DNA from: Halocafeteria seosinensis
Lineage: Eukaryota; Sar; Bigyra; Bicosoecida
Length of the DNA stretch: 27,534 bases
Direction of reading: 5' to 3'
NCBI GenBank assembly: GCA_001687465.1
Contig: LVLI01001602.1
Coordinates: 1 to 27,534, forward strand
Part shown: positions 1 to 8,979 of the stretch, piece by piece
How the letters are laid out: the number at the start of each line of letters is the position of its first letter
Numbering within the stretch: position 1 is the stretch's first letter
The notes under the pieces: model-generated
Databases searched by the model: none
What the model was told of the DNA's origin: nothing
What the model saw: the letters and a program-made list of their open reading frames with translations, nothing else
Translations under genes and position numbers: made by a program

Positions 1-600
1 CATTTGGATCTGTGACGCACTCCTCATTCCTGGTTCGCTTCTTGCCTCGAGATCGTACTTTCTCAAAATGCATCACCGCGGAGCTACCCAAAGAAATGGA
101 GCAAATAACATCTCCAAACAACTTGGTATGATCTACATGAGGCGCGATGCCTTGTCCACTCTCATATTCGTTGATAATATATTGCTCAGGGTTGAATTGG
201 GAAACTTTGTCGGCGATTTCTGATTCACGCTGTTCTCGAAGTATCGCCGCTAAGTCTTGCAAAGCTTCAATGGTAGCGCTTCCCTTCACTTGCAATAAGG
301 GTGGAACGGGGGCTGCTGGGGATAAAGTATTTGCATGACGAGAATACTCATATTTGTAGCCGAAATGTTGCGTTCTTCGGGATAGCTCCGTATTCCAATG
401 GTCTGTCTGCACGTCAATCTGATCTATTACAGTAGTAGTTCTGTCTGAGACTCGGAGTGGAGGAATATTGGGAGCATGAACAATTCTCGTATTGGAGATT
501 TCATCCACTTGTCCCTATCACCACTACTCTTTTCCAAATTGCTGCAAGCAGAGCTGCGGACGGTCGACCGAAGGATCGATTCTGACGCTGGTTTAGACAT
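1..600 (-). pseudogene. Frameshifted second copy of the AlkB-like dioxygenase gene (partial)
   Basis: The minus strand repeats the coding sequence of the gene at 1225-2082. Relative to the right copy it has 8 extra bases (about 430-437) just after the codons for SESQTEL, which shift the frame and give an immediate stop (reading ...TELLL, stop at 427-429). Downstream of the shift the AlkB frame is otherwise open to the window edge. At least three of the few substitutions change an amino acid (D to G upstream of the shift; P to S and K to E downstream). Unless the extra bases are spliced out, this copy cannot make the dioxygenase. The coding start assumed here is the ATG equivalent to 1225 of the other arm. 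Confidence 0.7.
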
Positions 601-810
601 CTCCAACCAACTATCAACAGTCACACTCTTCCACTCTGGGTCGCTCTGCTCCCACAACAAAACAAGGAAGCAATCGTCGAAGCGTGCTGCAATCGAAACA
701 AACCAGGGTATTCCCTTGTAAATCGAGTTCAATATCACAACGCACTGACAGTGGGTGACCCGAATTTCTACGTAAGTACACGTATGTGTACCGTACCATA
801 CTTGGTTGAC
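1..810 (-). repeat. Left arm of a large inverted repeat (AlkB gene copy 2, incomplete)
   Basis: This stretch is the reverse complement of 1015-1816 at near identity. Base 1 pairs with 1816 and base 810 with 1015; the pairing sum changes from 1817 to 1825 because the left arm carries 8 extra bases at about 430-437. Only a few substitutions separate the arms. The repeat starts at the first base of the window, so the true arm is longer than what is seen. Similarity stops at 810, where the two flanks become unrelated. Confidence 0.95.
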
Positions 811-1014
811 TCATTCTTCACGAGCTTCACACCACATATGACGCCCGACAGCATGCCGCAGGAAAACTGATGCATTATACGTCCACAAGAAAGGATGTCT
901 CATGAACGGGGTAACGGTGCCATTCTGGTTTCTCAGCAGTTCCAAAGGAGGCGCTCAAGAGTGTGAGTCGTCTCCGATTCATCTCCATGAAGAAAGAGGG
1001 GAAGAAGACCAACC
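811..1014. other. Spacer between the inverted-repeat arms
   Basis: These 204 nt are not shared by the arms, and no gene, terminal inverted repeat or target-site duplication is recognisable. If both AlkB copies are transcribed outward, this spacer is their shared upstream region. Confidence 0.6.
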
Positions 1015-1816
1015 GTCAACCAAGTATGGTACGGTACACATACATGTACTTACGTAGAAATTCGGGTCACCCACTGTCAGTGCGTTGTGATATTGAACTC
1101 GATTTACAAGGGAATACCCTGGTTTGTTTCGATTGCAGCACGCTTCGACGATTGCTTCCTTGTTTTGTTGTGGGAGCAGAGCGACCCAGAGTGGAAGAGT
1201 GTGACTGTTGATAGTTGGTTGGAGATGTCTAAACCAGCGTCAGAATCGATCCTTCGGTCGACCGTCCGCAGCTCTGCTTGCAGCAATTTGGAAAAGAGTA
1301 GTGATGATAGGGACAAGTGGATGAAATCTCCAATACGAGAATTGTTCATGCTCCCAATATTCCTCCACTCCGAGTCTCAGACAGAACTAATAGATCAGAT
1401 TGACGTGCAGACAGACCATTGGAATACGGAGCTATCCCGAAGAACGCAACATTTCGGCTACAAATATGAGTATTCTCGTCATGCAAATACTTTATCCCCA
1501 GCAGCTCCCGTTCCACCCTTATTGCAAGTGAAGGGAAGCGCTACCATTGAAGCTTTGCAAGACTTAGCAGCGATACTTCGAAAACAGCGTGAATCAGAAA
1601 TCGCCGACAAAGTTCCCCAATTCAACCCTGAGCAATATATTATCAACGAATATGAGAGTGGACAGGGCATCGCGCCTCATGTAGATCATACCAAGTTGTT
1701 TGGAGATGTTATTTGCTCCATTTCTTTGGGTAGCTCCGCGGTGATGCATTTTGAGAAAGTACGATCTCGAGGCAAGAAGCGAACCAGGAATGAGGAGTGC
1801 GTCACAGATCCAAATG
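1015..1816 (+). repeat. Right arm of the large inverted repeat
   Basis: This is the mirror copy of 1-810, separated from it by an unpaired spacer at 811-1014 (204 nt). The arm covers the 5' flank and most of the AlkB-like gene. The gene continues to 2082, beyond the last base that can be paired inside this window. The arms could be a real segmental inverted duplication or an assembly fold-back of two alleles at a contig end. The scattered substitutions and the indel show that they are not one read copied exactly. Confidence 0.95.
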
Positions 1817-2082
1817 AGGGTGCTGTCCACGAGATCGAGTCTGCACGACATTTACTTCCACCGGGAACTCTATGCGTGATGTGTGATCAGTGTCGGTGGA
1901 AATATAAACACGGTATCAAAAAAAGAAAGAAGGACGACCTGTCCAAGGTTGACAAATTGAAAGTGTTATCCGACAACGCTAACGAGCAGTCTTCGGATGC
2001 CGAGAAAGCCCTGCGAGTTCTGTCGCAAAGATATGTGACGAGAGACCGTCGCTTGTCTGTGACGATGCGCGTGCGGCCATGA
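1225..2082 (+). CDS. AlkB-family Fe(II)/2-oxoglutarate dioxygenase (ALKBH8-like)
   Basis: AlkB proteins oxidatively demethylate or hydroxylate nucleic acids. This one most resembles the oxygenase part of ALKBH8, which acts on tRNA wobble uridines. The domain shows RRTQHFGYKYEY, then NEYESGQGI followed by the iron ligands H-V-D (codons at 1678-1686), then a YKHGI block whose His codon is at 1909-1911, and a C-terminal RRLSVTMR that supplies the 2-oxoglutarate arginines. All catalytic residues are present. An insert rich in Arg and Lys sits between SLGSSAVMHF and LLPPGTLCVM. The RRM and methyltransferase domains of animal ALKBH8 are absent. The frame is open from further upstream, but only through a GTG; the ATG at 1225 gives 285 residues and is the best plain start. 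A spliced upstream exon is possible. The gene lies largely inside the right repeat arm. Confidence 0.85.
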   Translation: MSKPASESILRSTVRSSACSNLEKSSDDRDKWMKSPIRELFMLPIFLHSESQTELIDQIDVQTDHWNTELSRRTQHFGYKYEYSRHANTLSPAAPVPPLLQVKGSATIEALQDLAAILRKQRESEIADKVPQFNPEQYIINEYESGQGIAPHVDHTKLFGDVICSISLGSSAVMHFEKVRSRGKKRTRNEECVTDPNEGAVHEIESARHLLPPGTLCVMCDQCRWKYKHGIKKRKKDDLSKVDKLKVLSDNANEQSSDAEKALRVLSQRYVTRDRRLSVTMRVRP

Positions 2083-2761
2083 AAAATTATCTGTCTAGGA
2101 CACACTATTGCTGGTGGCTACTTTTCATTCCATTTCCTCTTCGGGGAGGCTCTTGACACATAAGCGATGTACTCGAATCACGGACACTAGATCTAGCATT
2201 TTATTGCCTGCAGCATTCCAACCTGTTGAAAACTCTGGAATTGATGTCACGTGTGTTGAACTCTGGTCCATGCGGGAAAGAAAAACAAATCTCGTCGTCG
2301 AAAGTCCCATGCAGATCTCATTATCGTCGAAATTCAGCATCATTGATTGACTCGTATTCGTCCGTTTCAAATGATTGTCTTGCAAAGTACATGGGCATAT
2401 ACAGATACTACACTGTACGCTCCGTAACGCCTGTCACGGCGGCACCCGGCCAAGAATAACCCGCTTTACCGAATTGTTACATGTGTTACAACATAGTCAT
2501 TGTGCAGCCCTAGTATACCATAACCAGAAACTAAAAGAAAACGTATCCGCTCTACGTGTAGGAAACAGTTGGGTACACGACTTTGTACGTGTCTTGTGAT
2601 TTGTAGGCTACCACCTTGTGTGTGTGTTCTTACGATGGATAGCCGAGGAAGTTGAGAGTCCGGAAACAAAAGTGTGTACCAGAGACTGACGCAACTTATT
2701 AGAAATGCGAGAAGATCCGCTTTCTGTACAACTACTTTTTTTTTCTTTGGTTGATGCTGTT
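2083..2761. other. Intergenic stretch between convergent genes, nothing recognised
   Basis: It lies between the stop of the AlkB-like gene (+) and the stop of the Cys-rich gene at 2762-4223 (-), so it should hold both 3' untranslated regions. Short open frames on both strands have no recognisable domain, low-complexity signature or splice continuation. Confidence 0.5.
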
Positions 2762-4223
2762 TCACACGAAAGCCGAGGTATCATTCTGATGTTCCGGATG
2801 AGACTCGTATGTAGGCGGTTGCTCGCCCTGTTTTTCCTCAGGTGAGCAATTTGTCGGCCATTTACCCTCTGGCACGTATCCTCCATTGAAAAAGCTATAA
2901 GGTTCCTGAAAGTGCTCTTCGGGTGGGAGTCCTTGTGGACGAGGCTGTGCCTGTGGTACTGGTTGTGGCCATGGTCGTCCGTTGTTATTTGGTTGAACAC
3001 TCTGGGGCCCAGTAGAATGCTGCTGATACCATGGATACTGCTGTTGGTAATTCCCATACATCATGTTGATGGGGTTGAAGGCAGCTGTTCCCGAAGAGGG
3101 TTCAGCGGGTTGTCGAGATGCAGAAGAATGAGGCTCTGGAGTGACCAGTGGAGTCCCAGACTGCACAGGTCCGGAGGCAGCTAAGTGCATGGTTGTCCCT
3201 GGAGCCATCGGCTGGGTGGGCGGAATGTGCATGATTGGCGAACTGCAGCAAACCTGCAGTGTCATGATGGCCCGTACTTACCTCACTTCTCCGCTCTGGA
3301 TCTTGAGTAGACCCATCGGCCTCTGCAGAGCACAATGTCCCTATATGCCTCACAGGAATCAAGAAAGTTGTGCAACCCTGTGGTTTGAGCTGGCTACCTT
3401 ACTCTGTCGCCTCGTTTTCAAAAATTCGTCCACAGCTTTCCTCGCCTCGTTTGGACACGTTGCGACAACGTTACCTTCCGAATCAACATATTTTCCAGAG
3501 ATATTGCTCTGCATTAGCATTCACGTCAACGAATACATCAAGCGATTGGCGATCCCTGGATGCGTACTTCGGGAAGTTTTCGCACTTCACGTAGCGTATA
3601 CAAATGTACAACCAGATTACTTCCGGTAGGAGCAATCCAACACTACTCCAAAAATTGACTATGACACCGATGACTCACATGTTGTTGCGTGCCAACGACA
3701 TCCTTAAGCGAATAGATTTCCTTTCCGGTGCAAATATTATGCCGTGTGATCAACAACTCGCCATTTTTGTTGATAGCTGCATTCAAAATCCATAATCCCC
3801 GGCGGGAAAACGAGAAGTCAGTTCCACCAGTTCGGAGAACATGAACGAATACCTACAGTGTACCTGCAACAAGCAACGTTAAACGAGAGAGTTAGTAGGT
3901 GGGTGTGCTCAGGACACGCGATTGATATTCGCATCCTTACTGCAATTGGCAAGCACAGAGGAACGCAGCATAAACCGGGACAGCAGCAAATACAATACAA
4001 AATGCATTTGCTTGGTTTCCACACAAATGCAAGCTCGCCCTCTATGCCTATTTGTTCGGGAATGATGACCTGCGAAACTCCATTTTGGATGCATGACGAT
4101 GCGTCCACCTACGGTGAAGCATTTTTTTGAGGATCTGCTCACTTCTTTAGTATCCCACGGGGGACAGAATGTTTGAGAACAAACTTGTGTGCCGTACTGC
4201 TCGCGAAGCGCCTCCCCGGACAT
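2762..4223 (-). CDS. Cys-rich membrane-associated protein with Pro/Gln-rich tail, paralogue A
   Basis: Family not recognised. Exons in transcript order: 4223-4143, 4069-3941, 3863-3857 (7-nt microexon), 3776-3679, 3508-3403, 3322-3282 and 3253-2762, about 317 aa. The first six boundaries are supported by matching phases and positions in paralogue B. The last small intron (3281-3254) would be only 28 nt. Alternatives are a 39-nt intron ending at 3243, or a weak GTAGCC donor near 3398 that skips the exon at 3322-3282. The N-terminus has FCPPWD, then a very hydrophobic Cys cluster (KCILYCICCCPGLCCVPLCL) that could be an acylated membrane anchor. Next comes a short strand-rich region reminiscent of PH-like folds, a helix KAVDEFLKTRR, and a Pro/Gln/Asn-rich tail ending with a PPTY (PPxY, WW-ligand type) motif. 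The gene is tandem to paralogue B on the same strand. Confidence 0.7.
3857..3863 (-). other. 7-nt microexon in paralogue A
   Basis: GTACACT sits between an acceptor (CAG at 3866-3864) and a donor (GTAGGT from 3856). Exon 2 ends in phase 0 and exon 4 starts in phase 1, so the frame is restored only if these 7 nt are included. The same microexon (ATACACT) is present at the equivalent place in paralogue B. Confidence 0.7.
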
Positions 4224-5053
4224 AGTTCATTCATGTTGTACCAGTACTGTAGTTGGGCCCTTGAGGCGGCTAAGCTGTCGTAGATTCCAGCTCCAGATCT
4301 AGACGCTGTATTCGTACAAGTAAGAGCAGCGCCGACATACAATACATCAAACATGGAATGCGTTGTACATTACAGTATACATCAATTCATGTTTAACATT
4401 CTTCAATGTGCCTGCTCATGTGAGCTAGCCACTGAACTACGTCGCATTCGTGGCGAATAGTTCGCACTGTAAAGCTCCGGTACAGCAAGTATCATTGTCG
4501 CAGGCATGGCGCATCATGCGCATGCCTCCTGAGCAAAACCAGTGTTGCGTTCTCTCACGGTGCCTATCAGCAAGGCTGCAGGAACAGTGGGCCCGTCGCT
4601 GCTTAACACGGGCGCATACCGCTCCTCCGGTGGGATATCTGTCGCATATGTGTGTGTGTTGTGCAAGTTGATAAGGCTGGCTGTCAAGTCCCTGCGCGTC
4701 AAAATTAATACACAAGGAGTCTACACGAATTATACCAATAGGGTAACGGCCGTTCAAAGCTGTTTTAGCAGATAGTTGAAACACTCTTCTAAATTACTGT
4801 TTTCCAGTGTTTATTTCTCCTCTTACTTTCTCTGCCACTTTGTGAAGTTGAGCCTTAAGATTTATCACGTAGTAGTCTACTACCATGGGGTAGTAGATAC
4901 GCTTGGTCTACATGCATTGTATGCAGCTCTCTTGTTCTCCCCTCTTTGGGAAGCAACTACTGGTACGATACTCATCAAAGGAATGGAATGAGGGGCTGTG
5001 AACTTCCAAACTATTAAAAGGGTTTCTCAGAGAAGAAAGATGCTTTCTCCTTG
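4224..5053. other. Intergenic stretch between the tandem paralogues
   Basis: This 830-bp stretch holds the upstream region of paralogue A and the 3' flank of paralogue B. No further gene is recognised. At 4869-4896 there is a compact three-part repeat, GTAGTAG, CTACTAC, GTAGTAG, that can form two mutually exclusive hairpins. Confidence 0.5.
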
Positions 5054-6322
5054 TTAGGCGGGAGAGTACGCAGATCTCGTTTGAGACTGATACGTTTCGT
5101 CTCCATTCCCTGCAGGAGGTCCACGGTCCTGACGAGTATCCCCAGGTCCACTGGCGTAGCCAGATTCATATTGAGGCCACTGTTGTGGAGGATATCCTCC
5201 GTAACTTGGCTGCATGTTTGGAACAGGATATGGATATTGTTGTTGTTGTGCCATGCCCTGGTGCTGATGACCTGCCACGAACATCATATTCTGCATCTGT
5301 GATTGCATGACCCCTTGTTGTGGAGGCGGGAACATAACACCCTGCGGGGGGGCTTGCAATCCAGGATGCACAGCTGCTCCTGGATGAGCCTGGGGATGTT
5401 GTGCATGGATGTGCATAGCCCCTCCATGGGCACCAGCAACTTGCATAATTGGGGATTGATGCCAGCCTTGATGAGGTTGTTGAGCGCCCATACTCCGCAA
5501 TTCGATCTGCTGCCCATGACCGCGGTCATCGAGGGAGGCTCCCGTTTCTGTGGAAAATCACATAGATGCCTCGCAAGGGTCAACGTCGCACAAACTGGAA
5601 ATAACAGCTAGCAGGCAAGCTCACCCTCTCGTCTTTCCTGCAGGAACTCGTTGACTGCGTCTTTTGCCTCTGAGACGTCGCTGAAAACGCCACCAATCTT
5701 TCTCTTGCATATTCCTTGTGAAGTGACATATTGGTTTATGTAATTCTGCGAAATGGAACAAGAAGAATTGCTGCTACTCTCCGTGGTACCTAACGTCCTT
5801 GCACTGCACTTACAACGCCGACGATATCATCGTACTCTTCGGCCGTCGACTCCCCACACATAGAATGATGTGTAATTTTCAAATGACCTTCCGCATCGAC
5901 AGCTGCATTGGGAAGACAATCTGTTGGAAACGATAGACCTACCAAAGATATCTGTTGAAGGACTCACAGTGTATCTGCACCATGCAAGAAAACATACCAG
6001 TATTTGATGCGTTGGTCATGTTGGTTGATGGAAAGGAGCGACTTACACTAAGTGACAACCACGGAGCTATACAGCATAAACCCATACATGGAAACGGCAT
6101 AGGCAGACAGCATAGTAAGAATTTATTCGGTTTGTCTACGAAGGCTGCTTCGTCAGACATTTGCTCCGGCAGAATTGTCTGCAAAAGACGAACCAAGCTG
6201 ACAACTAACCATAGAGAATCAATAGCAGAGTTCGGGCGCACCTGTTCACAGTCCCATGGTGGGCAAACAATGCGGCAACAGACACACTTGCCAAATTGTT
6301 CACGCAGCTCATCGCCAGCCAT
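5054..6322 (-). CDS. Cys-rich membrane-associated protein with His/Gln/Pro/Met-rich tail, paralogue B
   Basis: Family not recognised, but clearly homologous to the gene at 2762-4223. Exons: 6322-6242, 6178-6047, 5974-5968 (7-nt microexon), 5902-5814, 5745-5625 and 5547-5054, giving about 307 aa. Shared landmarks in order are M(S/A)G-E-LREQ(Y/F)G, CPPWD, (I/L)PEQ, an AFV-KP-K stretch, a hydrophobic Cys-rich run ending GLCC, and a KITHH strand region. Then come a helix with AVNEFLQERR and an SPIM motif at the head of the low-complexity tail. The tail is rich in His, Gln, Pro, Met and Gly (VMFPPPQQG, AQQQQYPYPVPNMQP) and looks disordered. The acceptor before exon 4 could also be 18 nt earlier without changing frame. 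A membrane-proximal adaptor with a disordered tail is a guess from composition only. Confidence 0.75.
5968..5974 (-). other. 7-nt microexon in paralogue B
   Basis: ATACACT is flanked by an acceptor (CAG at 5977-5975) and a GTGAGT donor starting at 5967. Leaving it out would join phase 0 to phase 1 and break the frame. Six of its seven bases match the paralogue A microexon. Confidence 0.7.
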
Positions 6323-6704
6323 TCTCGGGGTTCATCCATGAGGTGAGTGGGGAGTGTTGGCCAGGACTCCTCGCTGGCACACAACCAATACACAAACAAA
6401 CACACAGTGGTACACTCAGCCAATGGAAAGCTTTAACAAATACATTACGGGGGCGTAACAACACTAAGATGACAGTATGAGTGCACGTGTTCCACAGGAT
6501 GATCTTCGGGGGTGGTGCAGCGTCTGTGAAACTCGCTGTTCTGGCTAGAACTTCCGAGTTGCGCCGGATTTGCAGATACGAAGTGGAAGTATACTAGTGA
6601 ATGTTGCGGATAATTAATAGTATCCTTGTTTTAATCCATATCTATTATGCCCGTCTAGAGATTACGACTACGAATGACAGGTGGGTAGTCATCAATGGAA
6701 AGAA
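6323..6704. other. Intergenic stretch, nothing recognised
   Basis: It lies upstream of paralogue B and downstream of the ABHD18-like gene, both on the minus strand. No coding frame with a domain or splice continuation was found. Confidence 0.5.
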
Positions 6705-8533
6705 TCAGCTCCTCAGATCCTCAATGCAGCACAGGATACTCGATTTCTGATTTTCAGTCTCCAGGGGCCAAAGAGTAGCACTAACATGTCCTCCTGTCAT
6801 CCAGCGCATTTTGGCACCGTCCCATCTCTTGAGGAGAGCTTGCCATTCCTCTTCCTGTAGCGGTGGAGGAACATACTGGTCATACAGGGCAGCAACAAAC
6901 GTAACCGCTTGGGGCTTTAAAGGAGGAGGAACATGAAGAACATTCGTTAAATGTAAAAACCGCGTGATCTGATGCTGAGCTATTTTGATCGCCCTATCCA
7001 TTGCAGGCACGGGTGTAGATCCCCCACCGTTGGGCAATGGCGTCTGGGCATCACGCTCTTCCAAGCGCTCAGATGCTTTGTCTAGTTCCTGATCCGCCAT
7101 TACTCTCAACTGGTGAGGTATTTCAACGTCTTGGCGGCGTATAAAAGAACGCATATCATCAATCACCATCTTCTCATAGCTTCGGAGACCCTTCTCGATA
7201 CGATTTTCGGAATTGAACGCAAGGCGATCGATGTACTCCGGAGGATATTCGGCGTCAAGATCCACTTTATTATCAGTTACATCTTTGCACATCGCCATCC
7301 AGTCCACTGAGCCAGATAGGGCCCCATGCGTAAACACTGGTGCAGCTGATGTGGGTCCGAGCCACGATACTACACCAACTTCTACAGGCGTTAAAGATGC
7401 GGTTATGGCAGCGTGCAAACCTCCCATACTAGTCCCCGTCAGCACGATAGGACCAAACGTGGTGTAATCCCTGATCCAGCGAACGAGACTTCTAGTTTCC
7501 TCAACTGTCGCCCTCCCTAAAGCAGGAAGATCACTGAGATATTTTAGTTTCGATCCTCTTTGACCTTTAGGTTTCCGCAATCCATAGAACGGGGATTCTA
7601 GAATCACTGAAGCGACTCCTTCCTCAGCCAGTGGAAACGCCAGAAGCTCCCCACGACGAGAAAATCCGTGCTCACCAGTCCCCGGGAGAATTATAACCAC
7701 AGGTTTGCATTCTTTGTCTGCAGAAAAGCGTGTACTCTTAGCCTTGTTTCCGTGCCGTTTTTGCCTGATGTACTGTATTTCCTTCTCACTGAGATGGGAT
7801 TCAGTACTGAAAGCAAAATCCGCAAAGCCAGTGGGAGGATGGACCTTATTTTGGCTGTCTTCATACCATGAGGCGGGGAGAACCAGCTGAAAATATCCTG
7901 TATGTGACTCCTCCGGAAGCTCACTCTTTACCTGGGTTGGACAAACCATTCATGAGGGTTCCCCCTCCAAAGACCGTGCTATGCACCCACTACTTACGTC
8001 TGGAATTGTAGGAAAATGTCCTAATTGTACAAAGCAATCATGTGTGCTGTTGTATTTTGCCTTCTCCAAAGTTACCTGTTTCATCAAAACTCACACACAG
8101 CTCATCTTCTGGATAGTAGAACGGCGACTAATCTACTTACATCCAGCGCTGGGATACCATCTCGAACCGCCTCTTCCATCATATCTGATACCGAGGTAGA
8201 GCATGCGGTACTATTACCCTCATGCTCCTGTTGCCGTGCCTCTTCTATCCTAGTGACCTGATCTCTGAGTCCTTTTAAGCGCTCATAAAATCTGGATGGG
8301 AGTTCTACATCACCAAACCCACCCGGGTAGAACAATTGTCGTAATCGTGATGCAGTTTGCAAGCGCAATCTGGCTTGCTTTGTCGACGCAGCACTTGGTG
8401 CTTTCGTATAAGCAATTGAGTGGTCAATGATGCGATGGGGCACTGGAATCAAGGTAGGTGCATGGTTCGACAAAATCGAATGTATCCAGGCCCACGGTGT
8501 TCGGAAGCTCGTTACCACTTTCCAGATACCCAT
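6705..8533 (-). CDS. ABHD18-like alpha/beta hydrolase
   Basis: The ABHD18 family comprises serine hydrolases of the alpha/beta fold; their physiological role is not settled here. Exons: 8533-8158, 8108-8076, 8020-7998 and 7931-6705, about 552 aa. The core shows VVIILPGTGEHGF (oxyanion region), SVILESPFYGLRKPKGQRG, the nucleophile elbow GTSMGG (Ser codon 7430-7428), FVAALYDQYVPP (candidate acid) and GGHVSATLWPL (catalytic His). This order is typical of the plant/animal ABHD18 group. The N-terminal exon (MGIWKVV...) precedes the catalytic domain as in relatives. The two tiny middle exons are supported by phase and by giving ETGHFPTIPD before VKSELPEESH. The first donor could instead be the GTAAGT near 8139, but that does not join in frame, so I chose the GTATCC at 8157. 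It is divergent from VPS18. Confidence 0.85.
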
Positions 8534-8979
8534 GCTGCGTTCTTCCGTAAAGACATGATGGGAGAATATTTTTCTTCCCTAGCGAGAACTAGCACTACTT
8601 GCCGAGGACAGTAGGTTCACCTCCTCCTTCCCATGAGCAAAAGAGAGGGCAGGACAATCCCATAAAACTCGGACAACCTGCTGCCACCAGGCTGGTGGAT
8701 GTGCTTCACAAAAGCAACTGAGCCAACGGAAGAATCAAGGCCAAAGAACATGACTGAAAGCTTTCATAAAGCTGAAAACGACCTCGCTCTTATAAACATG
8801 GTACGGGGTCATGTCTGACGAGCTGGTGGCATCCTGAGCGACTGTGTGCACCTCATGAACCAGCGCCGTTGAAGACAACGAAAAGATTGGCGTCTCCGCT
8901 GGGAAGGAAGGGATGCTGCCTCATTGCTCTGGATTGGGACCGTATTGGTAGTGAATGCCCATGATGAGAGCATAAGACG
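8534..8979. promoter_or_regulatory. Divergent intergenic region between ABHD18-like gene and VPS18
   Basis: These 446 bp separate two start codons that point away from each other, so the region should contain both promoters and 5' untranslated regions. No TATA-like or other specific element could be assigned. Confidence 0.5.

Noticed and set aside
427-738. 103-codon minus-strand frame as a separate gene
   Set aside because: It is the left-arm copy of the AlkB gene upstream of the 8-bp frameshift, not an independent gene.
963-1211. Plus-strand frame of 82 codons overlapping the AlkB start
   Set aside because: It overlaps the AlkB frame in another phase, occurs in both repeat arms and shows no domain; a spliced first exon from it cannot be excluded but has no support.
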